Assembly: GCA_965223035.1 (NCBI GenBank)
Contig: OZ244980.1
Span: forward strand, 1,364,001-1,428,000
Direction: 5' to 3'
Source: CAMDPA01 sp965223035
Lineage (GTDB): Bacteria > Pseudomonadota > Alphaproteobacteria > Rhizobiales > Hyphomicrobiaceae
Length of the DNA stretch: 64,000 bases
Shown here piece after piece: positions 35,111 to 43,505 of this stretch. Numbering within the stretch: position 1 is the first letter of the stretch; every line of letters begins with the position of its first letter. The position numbers and the translations under genes were made by a program. The notes below the pieces were generated by a model, which was not told the origin of the DNA, made no database searches, and saw nothing but the letters and a program-made list of their open reading frames with translations.

Positions 35111-36106
35111 ATGAAACTCGCCAGCTTCGAAGTTGACAGCCCGCTGGGCAAAGCGCAGCGTATCGGTGCTGTTGTCCACGGAACAATTGTCGATCTCAAT
35201 TTCGCCTATGCCGCCTGTCTCGACAAAAAGGGGCGAACAGGGCGGCCATATGAGACGGCTAATGCCCTTTTGCCCGCGGATATGATTGAATTTTTCAGAG
35301 GCGGCCCGATGGCGCGTGAAGCCGCGGTGGAGACGTTGGAATTCGTCAGCAGCAAGGGCGTCACGGGTCCGAAAGGTGAGACCCTGGTATATGAGCTGCC
35401 GGCGGTCCGGCTGCTGGCTCCGATTCCCAAGCCGAACTCAATCCGCGATACACTTAGTTTCGAAGGCCACATGATTGCCTTCGAGCGGCGCACCGGCAGA
35501 AAAACCCCGCCGAAGTGGTATGAATCGCCGATCTACTACAAGGGCAATCCGGGCAGTGTCATTGGTCCTGACGTGCCGATCGTCTGGCCCGCGTATACCG
35601 AAAAGCTGGACTACGAATTGGAGTTCGGTCTTTACATCGGCAAGCAGGGTGCCAATATCGCAGAGGCGGAGGCGCATCGATACATCGCGGGATTCACAAT
35701 TTTCAACGACATCAGTGCGCGCGACGTTATTCCCGGTGAAGTTTCTGCATTTCTGGGGCCTGCCAAGGGCAAGGACATGGATACCGGCAACGTCATGGGG
35801 CCGGTCCTGGTCACGCCGGATGAACTGGACCCAGCCAATCTAGCAATGGAAGCGCGGATAAACGGTGAAGTCTGGTCGAAGGGAAACTCCAACGATATGT
35901 ATTGGAGTTTCGCGCAGATCGTCGCCTACATTTCGCAATACGAAACGCTCTACCCCGGCGACTTCATTGGATCGGGGACAATCGCAAACGGTTGCGGCGA
36001 TGAGATCGAGCGCTGGATAAAGCCGGGTGACATCGTGGAGCTGGAGGTTGAAGGCATCGGCGTCCTGCGAAATCCGATCATCAGGTGGCAGCCGGATAGA
36101 GGATGA
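35111..36106 (+). CDS. Fumarylacetoacetate hydrolase (FAH) family protein
   Basis: A 331-residue FAH-fold enzyme. The metal site is visible in LDYELEFG (two acidic ligands) and NDISARD; the lid segment SFEGHMIAFERRTG precedes it, and GDFIGSGTIANGCG lies near the end. The family hydrolyses C-C bonds of 1,3-diketo acids or decarboxylates/hydrates related compounds. It lies 17 bp after the dehydrogenase and 3 bp before the SDR. It could be a fumarylacetoacetase for the distant hmgA, but its operon partners argue for a pathway-specific diketone hydrolase. Confidence 0.85.
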   Translation: MKLASFEVDSPLGKAQRIGAVVHGTIVDLNFAYAACLDKKGRTGRPYETANALLPADMIEFFRGGPMAREAAVETLEFVSSKGVTGPKGETLVYELPAVRLLAPIPKPNSIRDTLSFEGHMIAFERRTGRKTPPKWYESPIYYKGNPGSVIGPDVPIVWPAYTEKLDYELEFGLYIGKQGANIAEAEAHRYIAGFTIFNDISARDVIPGEVSAFLGPAKGKDMDTGNVMGPVLVTPDELDPANLAMEARINGEVWSKGNSNDMYWSFAQIVAYISQYETLYPGDFIGSGTIANGCGDEIERWIKPGDIVELEVEGIGVLRNPIIRWQPDRG

Positions 36107-36109
36107 TCG

Positions 36110-36898
36110 ATGCGGGATATCGCCAAGCTGTTCGACCTGACCGGGCGGTCGGCACTTGTTACCGGTGCAACCGGCGCGCTGGGCGCTGCTGCAGCACACG
36201 CCATGGCGGGGGCCGGAGCCCAGGTCGCCATCGCAGGCGCCAATGCGGGCAAACTGGACGCGTTGGCCGAGACAATGACCCAGGGTGGAACACGAGTCGC
36301 GACAATCTATGAGCGGCCGGGCGACGATGCTGCGGCGAACCGCATAGCGTCAGCCGCTGCTGAATTCGGAAACGGGATCGACATTGTGATCGCAGCCTCC
36401 GGCGTGTCCGTCGTCAAACCAATTCTCGACATGAGTGTGGAAACCTGGGACGAGGTAATGGACGCCAACGTGCGTCAGACGTGGTTGCTGTGTCGTGCGG
36501 TCGGGCGCGTGATGACACGGCAGCAAAGAGGCGGCGCGGTTGTTCTCGTTTCCTCCGTGCGCTCCCGGTTTGCGGGCGCTGCCGGTACGAGCGCCTATGG
36601 CACCTCGAAGGCCGCCGTCGATATGCTGACCCGGTCGTTGGCGACCGAGTGGGGCGCTCACAACATTCGCGTCAATGCCATTGCGCCAACCGTATTCAGG
36701 TCAGAACTGACCGCCTGGATGTTCGACGACAGCAGCAGGGCCGAGCAGGCCCGAGCCAAAAACCTTGCGCGTATCCCGCTAGGCCGGTTGGCGGAGCCGG
36801 ACGACTTCGCCGGCGCGCTCGTGTTCCTGGCCGCCGATGCGTCCGCCCTGATCACCGGCCAGATCATCAATGTCGACGGCGGGTTTTCTGCAAATTAG
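36110..36898 (+). CDS. Short-chain dehydrogenase/reductase (SDR)
   Basis: A 262-residue classical SDR: cofactor loop TGATGALG near residue 19, the Ser of VLVSSVRSRF and catalytic Y-x3-K in AYGTSKAAVD, then the C-terminal GQIINVDGGFSAN. NAD(P)-dependent oxidation of an alcohol or reduction of a ketone. It starts three bases after the FAH stop, so it is translated from the same message. Confidence 0.92.
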   Translation: MRDIAKLFDLTGRSALVTGATGALGAAAAHAMAGAGAQVAIAGANAGKLDALAETMTQGGTRVATIYERPGDDAAANRIASAAAEFGNGIDIVIAASGVSVVKPILDMSVETWDEVMDANVRQTWLLCRAVGRVMTRQQRGGAVVLVSSVRSRFAGAAGTSAYGTSKAAVDMLTRSLATEWGAHNIRVNAIAPTVFRSELTAWMFDDSSRAEQARAKNLARIPLGRLAEPDDFAGALVFLAADASALITGQIINVDGGFSAN

Positions 36899-36909
36899 AA
36901 AATTGATGT

Positions 36910-37752
36910 CTATGACCTCTGGTTTTTCTCCAGGCGATCGAGATGGCCAAAGTCATGCGCTGACTTGGACAGATTAAACGAGTACATTTCAGAGATGACA
37001 TGAATCCTGAAATCGCGCTCGATGATGGCCTTCCAAGGCCGCACACAGATGTAGTGCGTCATGCGCCGGCAGGACCGGCTTTTGTTCATGATGTCGCGGG
37101 CCAGTTCCCACGCTCGATCGACGATACGGTCCTTCTCGACGACCTCGTTGACAACGCCGTGATCCAAGCATTGTTGGGCATCCATGCTGCCCGACGTCAG
37201 CATCATGTAGTTCCCGCGCTTGAGCCCAAGGACTTCCTGCAGGCACATGCCCATGCCATCCCCGGGAACATGACCGCTGTCCATGCTGAAATGGCCGTCC
37301 CTCAGGATGAAGTCGGGCGTGCAAAGTGTGATGTCGCTCATCAGGCACATTTCCCAGTGGATGCCTGGACCGTTGATGGCAGCGATGGTCGGTATCTCGA
37401 TATCGTTGACGAAATTTTCGACAATTTTCAGCGTGTCATAGATTTGAACGTTGTAGCGCTGCTCATCGTCGTGGGATTGCTCGACCTCAACGAAGGAGTC
37501 CGTGTCCCATTCCTTGATCCAGAATGGTTCGGTGCTGGTCAGGATCAGCACTTCGTTTTCCTTGTCGTGGCCAATGACCGTCCATAGCTCAGCCAGCGCA
37601 TGGTGAAATTGGTAACTCCATTTCACAGGCCCGCCCTTGGTGTGCATTCTGACTTCCAGAATGCCGTTTTCGCGCTTGAATTTGAAGAACTCCGAAAAGC
37701 GGTCGGAATATTCTTCAAGCTTCGGCACCGGGTAGTAGGAATTGATGGCCAT
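36910..37752 (-). CDS. 6-oxocamphor hydrolase-like beta-diketone hydrolase (crotonase fold)
   Basis: A 280-residue crotonase-superfamily protein. It follows Rhodococcus 6-oxocamphor hydrolase rather than enoyl-CoA hydratases: GILEVRMHTKGGPVKWSYQF, IHWEMCLMSDITLCTPDF and HFSMDSGHVPGDGMG. Residues equivalent to the hydrolase's catalytic His45, His122, His145, Asp154 and Glu244 appear to be His50/51, His132, His154, Asp165 and Glu255, a nearly constant offset. Such enzymes split a cyclic 1,3-diketone by retro-Claisen hydrolysis, without CoA. It converges on the SDR gene and ends 11 bases from it. Start ATG 37752. Confidence 0.83.
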   Translation of the reverse strand: MAINSYYPVPKLEEYSDRFSEFFKFKRENGILEVRMHTKGGPVKWSYQFHHALAELWTVIGHDKENEVLILTSTEPFWIKEWDTDSFVEVEQSHDDEQRYNVQIYDTLKIVENFVNDIEIPTIAAINGPGIHWEMCLMSDITLCTPDFILRDGHFSMDSGHVPGDGMGMCLQEVLGLKRGNYMMLTSGSMDAQQCLDHGVVNEVVEKDRIVDRAWELARDIMNKSRSCRRMTHYICVRPWKAIIERDFRIHVISEMYSFNLSKSAHDFGHLDRLEKNQRS

Positions 37753-38211
37753 TGATCACCTTTGCGGGTTTAACCTCACCGTCGGCCCAGGCCTGTTCCC
37801 CTAAGGTTGACGGCGCAAACTCCCGCGAAGACACTACGGAACGGCAACGGCGTCCAATGCCTTTGCGGGCTCAAGGCATAATCCTAGTTTATCGGTTGCG
37901 GCGGTCGAGGTTAGCTCCGCCTAAAGCCGCTCAAGTGCTGGACGGCGCGATGTCTCCGTCTGCGGACATGGTCGGGTCGGGCCAAACTGGCGCCGAGCCA
38001 ATAGCCCGCAAATATCCCCGCTATGGGTTATGCGATGCGCCACCTGGTTGGTGCAACGAGGCACCGATCGGCCCGAAGCGACGCCGCGCTGCAGTGCAAT
38101 ATCTCATCGGCTATCAGCAGCATTTCTCCCCGACAGCAGCATGGCCTAACGCTGAGCAGAGCCTGACAGCTCTGCCCAGGTGCGACAGCAGCCATCGCCA
38201 CATCTTGGTGA
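37753..38211. other. Gap without a recognisable gene
   Basis: An open frame of 155 codons (37752-38219, plus) covers it but has no motif and unusual composition. The left end of the IS3 remnant must lie at or before its right edge; I could not find an inverted repeat to match the presumed right end. Confidence 0.35.
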
Positions 38212-39371
38212 CCGCGTGATAGTTCGGGAGGCGGTGCTTATTTTTCCTGATTGCGGACGGCGGATTGGTGAGGTGGCTGAGGGTTTGGGCACAGGCAGAT
38301 CAACGCTTGGCAAATGTAAGCGGAATTATCTAAAGGCTGAACTTCTGTTTGGCCCGCATGATGACCTGGAAACCGAAATCAGGTGTTTGAAAAAAGAATA
38401 GGAACGTCTTCGCCAAGAAAGAGGCGTCTTAAAAAAGGCCACCACTTTCTTTGCCAGGAAGACCGGCCGATGAGGTATCGCGTTATCGATGCAGAGAAGG
38501 CAAGATTTCCGGCCGAGCGATTGTGCGATGTGTTGGGCGCTTTAAGCCGCAGTTTTTATGCCTGGAAGACCAAGCCAGCCAGCTCCCGGCAGCGCTAAAA
38601 TATGATCGCTTTCGCTCACATCCGTGCAGTCTTTACGGAAAGCAGTGGAACCTATGGCGCGCCGCGCGTGTATGCGGAGTTGAAGGAAGTAGGCCTTGAG
38701 ATCGGACGCCTCCGCACGGCCCGCCTGATGCAGGATAACAGCCTGAAAGGCGGCAGAAAGCGCGCTTTAAGCGGACCACGGACAGCACGCATAATCATCC
38801 CATTGCCTGTAAGCATGTCGAGCAGGATTTCTCCCGCCGAGGCCCGGATCAATAATTGGGGAGTGGACATCCATTATGTGTGGACGACGGAAGGCTGGCT
38901 GTATCTCGCCATCGTTTTGGACGTCTTTTCTGGGCGGATCGTCGACTTATCCGTCAGTATCTGGATGAATAAAGACTTGGCAATGGAGCCTTGCAACGGG
39001 CTATTGCCTTGCGCAGGCCATAGCCCGGCGTGACCCACCATTCCGATCGCGGCAGCCAGTATTGCTCCACCGAATACCAGAAGCTCTTGAAGGCGTACGG
39101 CGTTGTTCCATCGATCAGCGGAAAAAGACAATTGCCATGACAACGCCATGATCGAAACCACGTTCAAAACCATCAAATCGAAACTGATCTGGCGGATTAG
39201 CTGCGCCAGCCGCCTGGCAGCCCAAAAAGCCATTGGCCAATATATCGACGGCTATGATAATCCACGCTGGCGTCATTCAGCCTTGGGCTAGAAATCGCCA
39301 CTCAGATTTGAGCGCGAGATGGCCCAAATTTTGCATAAGTGCTCTCCACTTTTTTGGGGGAAGTTTAAGGA
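38212..39371 (+). mobile_element. Decayed IS3-family insertion sequence
   Basis: Pieces of both IS3 reading frames follow in order. orfA: GEVAEGLGTGRSTLGKCKRN and DDLETEIRCLKKE, then a TAG, then ERLRQERGVLKKATTFFARK. orfB: YRVIDAEKARFPAERLCDVL, a stop, then GTYGAPRVYAELKEVG, WGVDIHYVWTTEGWLYLAIV, and after a further frame change NAMIETTFKTIKSKLIW and QYIDGYDNPRWRHSALG followed by TAG. The last in-frame stretch (ending about 39371) resembles the usual IS3 right end (CCACTTTTTTGGGGGAAG). Several stops and frameshifts make it non-autonomous. It cuts the Ldh-type gene next to it. Confidence 0.88.
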
Positions 39372-39532
39372 GGGGATGCGTAACACCCCGTGAGAGCCAA
39401 CCGCGCATGTCCACCCAAATAAGGACTTCAGCTTCAGCCTCGGCCCAAGGCTCTGGAAGGCCCGCGGCGACGAAGAGATCGCGCGCGAAGGCAATGAGGG
39501 CATCGGCTCCGATGCGGATTTTTTTCGCTCAT
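39372..39532 (-). pseudogene. N-terminal fragment of an Ldh-family (malate/L-lactate/ureidoglycolate) dehydrogenase
   Basis: Read leftwards from ATG 39532, the sequence needs removal of one A from a run of seven to give MSEKIRIGADALIAFARDLF, VAAGLPEPWAEAEAEVLIWV, DMRG; a second shift then gives GSHGVLRIPS. This is the start of Ldh_2-type oxidoreductases (pattern ADLRG-x-x-SHGVLRIP). The rest of the gene is gone beyond the IS3 end at about 39371. Two frameshifts and truncation make it dead. Bases 39533-39762 show nothing else. Confidence 0.65.
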
Positions 39533-39762
39533 GTCGTTGGCGTCTATTCTCTAACCATGTTCTATGCCATCTAGGGCTCCGTTCCCAACGCTTGGGACCC
39601 GAGCGTCAGACTGGAGCCCGAGCCGACCTTTTGTTTGTGTTCTGGTGTCGCAAAGGCTTGGCGAGCTGCACCTGGAACCAAGCGTTCGATCCAGACCACA
39701 GGGTGCGATTGAGACCCAGTCGTGATGGTTAGCGCGATAGATATCAAGGGGGATACCAAGCA

Positions 39763-40635
39763 ATGCAAGAACGCGTCACATTCACATCCGATGACCTCGA
39801 TCTGGTCGGGGTCTTGCACACACCGCGCGGCATGAAACCAAGCGAGAGGCGTCCCTGCTTTATCGTCCTGCACGGCTTTGGCACCAACAAGGACGGTACA
39901 ACTCCGGTCGAAGCCGCCAGAATTTTGGAGAAGATGGGTTATATCGTTTTGCGCTACGACGCGCGTGGCTGTGGGGAAAGCGGCGGTGACCCGGCCTACA
40001 TTCTGTGTCAGGATCAGGTCCGTGACGCGATAGCGGCTGTCACATTCCTTCAGGGCATCAAACCTGTGGATGCCAAGCGCATTGGCGTGATGGGCCATTC
40101 CTTCGGCGGCGCCGTTGCGCCTTATGCGGCGGCCATGGATGATCGAATTGCGGCGTGTGTATCCGTCGGCGGCTGGGGCGATGGCGTTGCGAAATTCCGC
40201 GAGCAGCATCCGACGCCTGCACAATGGAAGAGATTTCTCGGCAAATTGGAGCAGGGACGCCGGCATCGGCAACGAACCGGGAATTCTCTGATGATCCCGC
40301 GCTTCGACATCGTGCCGATTCCGAAGCCGATGCGGCATTTGCTCGCGAGCAATGCCATTATGGAATTTCCTGCCGAGACGGCGATGAGCATGATGGACTT
40401 CCGTGCCAACGATGTTGTCGGCCAGATTTCGCCGCGGCCCTATCTCATTCTGCATCCAGCCGAAGACACGGTAACCCCGACGTCCCAGGCGCTCGGCCTG
40501 TTCGCCAACGCCAAACAGCCTTGCGATATGCACCTGGTCTCCGGCGTCGACCACTTCATGTTTCATGACGATGATGGCATTGTTCGCAAAATTCTTGAGA
40601 CATGGCTGGCGAAACATATCCCGGTGAAGACGTAG
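39763..40635 (+). CDS. Alpha/beta hydrolase
   Basis: A 290-residue serine hydrolase. Oxyanion segment LHGFGTNKDG, nucleophile Ser113 in GHSFGG, acid Asp in HPAEDTVTP and base His in GVDHFMF: a complete triad in the right order. Between them RYDARGCGESGG is typical of the dienelactone-hydrolase/peptidase S9-like group. No signal peptide. Could hydrolyse an ester or a C-C bond; it stands alone between the IS3 scar and the Tat-exported binding protein. CAAGGGGGATACCAAGCA precedes the ATG. Confidence 0.88.
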   Translation: MQERVTFTSDDLDLVGVLHTPRGMKPSERRPCFIVLHGFGTNKDGTTPVEAARILEKMGYIVLRYDARGCGESGGDPAYILCQDQVRDAIAAVTFLQGIKPVDAKRIGVMGHSFGGAVAPYAAAMDDRIAACVSVGGWGDGVAKFREQHPTPAQWKRFLGKLEQGRRHRQRTGNSLMIPRFDIVPIPKPMRHLLASNAIMEFPAETAMSMMDFRANDVVGQISPRPYLILHPAEDTVTPTSQALGLFANAKQPCDMHLVSGVDHFMFHDDDGIVRKILETWLAKHIPVKT

Positions 40636-40944
40636 CTATCAATGCGCCGTGCCATGGTGCCCGTTCGCGCGCTGGTGGTGCGGCCAAAGGTCGTCAGCGA
40701 TGTCGGTCTCGAAGTGACACGGTGTTGGCCGAGCGCGGTCGACGCCTGTGGTTGCCAGTGAGCCGATTGGTCGGCGGAACCGATGTTTTTGGGGCGCGAT
40801 CCCATCAACGTTGTGACCATAGGCTGGTTCAAGACGGTGTAGCTGCGATTGCAGATAGGGGGCAGTCGCATCCAGCGAACTAGTGCAGCCAATCCCCGCC
40901 GTCGTCGGATGCGATGGCATAGCATTGAGTTCTGGAGCCAACCC

Positions 40945-42102
40945 ATGATCAACCGAACCGAGATGGCGCATGATCTTATCGCGATCAGCCGGCGCGGCGC
41001 GATCAAAACGACCATGGCGGCAGCGGGGGCATTCGGGATTTTCGGTCCCGCTGGCGGGTTTGCTCCGCATGGAGCCTTCGCGGCCAGAAAGCTTCCGCTC
41101 ACGATGGCAGGCTATAAGTTCGACCGGTTGGCGGCGTTGGTAGACGGGCGGGTCGGCGTCGAGGGCTGCGAGGTCAGCTTCGAGCAGGCGGCCATCGGCG
41201 ACATGAACAGCGATGTGTTCGGTGGACCGCAGACCCGTGATGTGACGGAGATCGGCCTGCACCCCTTCATGCTGGCCTATGCCAACGAAGGCTTTCGCGA
41301 CTACGTCCTGTTGCCCATCTTCCCGCTGCGCACGTTCCGTCACCGCAGTGTGTTCATCCGCACCGATCGCGGCATCAAGACGCCGCACGACTTGCGCGGC
41401 CGCAGGATCGCGACGCCAGGCTACTCCTCGACGTCGTTGACCTGGATCCGCGGCATTTTCCAGGATGAGTACGGGATTGCACCTAAGCAGATGCGGTGGG
41501 TCCTGGCGGGTAAGGACTCGTCGGCCGATGTGTCGGGACAGATCTCCAAACAGGAAACCGTTCGCCCCCAGGATATCGCGATCGAACAGGGTCCGGCCGG
41601 AATGGACGAGTCCGACCTTCTCGAATCGGGCGCGGTCGATGCGCTTTTCCACGCCGCCGAACCACGGGCCTATATCAATCGTCATCCGCAGGTGGCCCGG
41701 CTGTTTCCGGATTACCGTGCAGTCGAGCGGGCTTACTTCAAGCGAACAGGTATCTTTCCCATCATGCACACGGTGGCCATCAAGCGCTCTACGGTAGACC
41801 AAAACCCTTGGCTCGTCGAAGCGGTGTTCAAGGCCTACGCGCACGCCAAACGGCTCAATTATCAGTACATGGCGCAGATCGGTTGGGCGTACGAGTCGCT
41901 GCCCTGGTACGCGCAGGAATTCGAGGAGACGCGCGCCTTGATGGGAACGAACTTCTACGCCTACGGGATCAAGCCCAACCGGAAAACGCTAAAAACATTG
42001 TTCCGTTATTCGCATCAGCAAGGCCTCGCCAACCGCGAGCTCTCGATTACGGACCTGTTTCAACCTGCCAGCCTCGATCTGGCAGAAGAAACCGTTCGAT
42101 AG
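40945..42102 (+). CDS. Tat-exported protein of the 4,5-dihydroxyphthalate decarboxylase-like/binding-protein family
   Basis: A 385-residue protein with the twin-arginine signal SRRGAIKTTMAAAGAFGIFG. The mature part follows the family named after 4,5-dihydroxyphthalate decarboxylase: KFDRLAALVDGRVGVEGCEV, FPLRTFRHRSVFIRTDRGI, GRRIATPGYSSTSLTWIRGI, KRTGIFPIMHTVAIKR. That fold is a periplasmic-binding-protein fold, and members with export signals are commonly taken to be ABC-type binding proteins, possibly for aromatic acids. No permease or ATPase genes are adjacent. ATG 40945 is chosen because the Tat motif lies right behind it. Bases 40636-40944 hold no gene. Confidence 0.78.
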   Translation: MINRTEMAHDLIAISRRGAIKTTMAAAGAFGIFGPAGGFAPHGAFAARKLPLTMAGYKFDRLAALVDGRVGVEGCEVSFEQAAIGDMNSDVFGGPQTRDVTEIGLHPFMLAYANEGFRDYVLLPIFPLRTFRHRSVFIRTDRGIKTPHDLRGRRIATPGYSSTSLTWIRGIFQDEYGIAPKQMRWVLAGKDSSADVSGQISKQETVRPQDIAIEQGPAGMDESDLLESGAVDALFHAAEPRAYINRHPQVARLFPDYRAVERAYFKRTGIFPIMHTVAIKRSTVDQNPWLVEAVFKAYAHAKRLNYQYMAQIGWAYESLPWYAQEFEETRALMGTNFYAYGIKPNRKTLKTLFRYSHQQGLANRELSITDLFQPASLDLAEETVR

Positions 42103-42291
42103 CAAGTCAACCGATCCAAGGTGGACGGCTCAAGGCCCGAGCGGTATCCATTGCAATCAGCACATCCGTTCAGCGTTTGCGGGCGCTGCGTGATGCTGAG
42201 ACGTCCTTATCGATGAGCCTTGCAGCTCTGTCTTGGTTGATGTTTTCGGTCGGCGAGCCAGGCCGTAGGTTTTGGAGGCGATTGGCACAGC

Positions 42292-43242
42292 ATGAGCGGC
42301 ATACTCGCACTCTTGGACGATATTGCAGCCATCGCTAAGTTGGCGGCTGCCCAACTCGACGATATCGCCACCCACGCGGTGAAGGCCGGCAGCAAGTCCG
42401 CAGGCGTCGTCATCGACGATGCTGCGGTGACGCCGAAATACGTCACCGGCCTGCCGGCTGCGCGCGAAATCCCGATCGTGCTCAAGATCGCGCGTGGCTC
42501 ACTGTTCAACAAGCTCATCATCCTGCTGCCGGCCCTAATCCTTTTGCAGGCTGTCGCGCCTTGGACCATTGCGCCACTCCTGATCCTCGGGGGTGCTTAT
42601 CTCTGCTTTGAGGGCGCAGAAAAGATTTGGCATGCGCTCAGACACCGCAAGGACCCGGGACCGCAGCAGGCAGTAACGCTGGATGCCGCTCATATCGAGG
42701 AGCAGCGGGTTGCTGGCGCCATTAAGACGGACTTCATTCTGTCCGCTGAGATCATGACGATCGCGCTCGCCACCATCGACAGCACCGATTTATGGACACG
42801 CGCGGCCGTGCTCGCGGTCGTGGCGGTGATGATGACCGTTCTCGTCTACGGCGCTGTCGCCTTGCTCGTCAAAATCGACGACTTCGGCCTACGCTTGAGC
42901 AAGGCGGGCCAATTGGAGGCGACCCGCACTTTCGGCCGCGGCCTGGTGACAGCCATGCCGAGGGTGCTGTCCATAATTTCCGCGATCGGGACGGCAGCGA
43001 TGCTCTGGGTCGGAGGCAGTATCGTGGTCCACAGTTTTCACGAACTGCATCTGTCTTGGCCCTACGATAACATCAAGGCCGTCGCCAACTTGCTGTCGGG
43101 CAATGGCGCTTACGGCGTCGCTTCATGGCTCATCGATGCCTCGCTCCACGCCGCTTTCGGGTTTGTGCTCGGCAGCATCTTAATGCCGGTCGTCGAGGCG
43201 TTGCTGGTGCCGATCGGCGCGATTTTCCCGGAGAAGAGATGA
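42292..43242 (+). CDS. DUF808 family membrane protein
   Basis: A 316-residue inner-membrane protein. It begins MSGILALLDDIAAIAKLAAA, then VKAGSKSAGVVIDDAAVTPK and YVTGLPAAREIPIV, the DUF808 (YedI) signature, followed by several membrane helices with LILGGAYLCFEGAEKI between the first ones. Function unknown. It overlaps no neighbour; a module B repeat begins 14 bp after its stop. Confidence 0.92.
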   Translation: MSGILALLDDIAAIAKLAAAQLDDIATHAVKAGSKSAGVVIDDAAVTPKYVTGLPAAREIPIVLKIARGSLFNKLIILLPALILLQAVAPWTIAPLLILGGAYLCFEGAEKIWHALRHRKDPGPQQAVTLDAAHIEEQRVAGAIKTDFILSAEIMTIALATIDSTDLWTRAAVLAVVAVMMTVLVYGAVALLVKIDDFGLRLSKAGQLEATRTFGRGLVTAMPRVLSIISAIGTAAMLWVGGSIVVHSFHELHLSWPYDNIKAVANLLSGNGAYGVASWLIDASLHAAFGFVLGSILMPVVEALLVPIGAIFPEKR

Positions 43243-43255
43243 CCGCTGCTGAAGT

Positions 43256-43505
43256 TAGATCATCGCGCCTTAAATCGGAACCGCAAAGCCGGTTCCGATT
43301 TAAGGCGCAAAGATGATCGCTCTTAAAGTGTAGGGCAACTTTCTACTCTTAATGGGAATCCTGCCAATTTCGATGATTGCGTTTCAGAGTTGGCTGGAAT
43401 CATTCCGCTGCCTCGCCTGGCAAATCAATGGAGCGCTGGTTTGCATGGCCGAGCAGGAAAGCGAGCCAGCACGGCACATCCGCCTAAGGCGGACATGATC
43501 TCAAA
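43256..43505. repeat. Composite repeat: B, half A, C
   Basis: Module B in reverse orientation (43256-43330: GATCATCGCGCCTTAAATCG ... GATTTAAGGCGCAAAGATG), a damaged A (about 43332-43370) and module C (43382-43505: GCGTTTCAGAGTTGGCTGG ... CCGCCTAAGGCGGACATG). The C copy ends directly against the truncated S1/P1 nuclease, whose only possible start codon lies inside it. Confidence 0.85.

Noticed and set aside
35111..36106. Naming the FAH-family gene hpaG or fumarylacetoacetase
   Set aside because: It is far from hpa and hmg genes and in an operon with a hydroxyacyl-CoA dehydrogenase and SDR, so a specific name is not justified.
37752..38219. Plus-strand open frame of 155 codons before the IS3 remnant
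   Set aside because: No motif, no ribosome-binding site and it begins inside the start of the hydrolase gene on the other strand.
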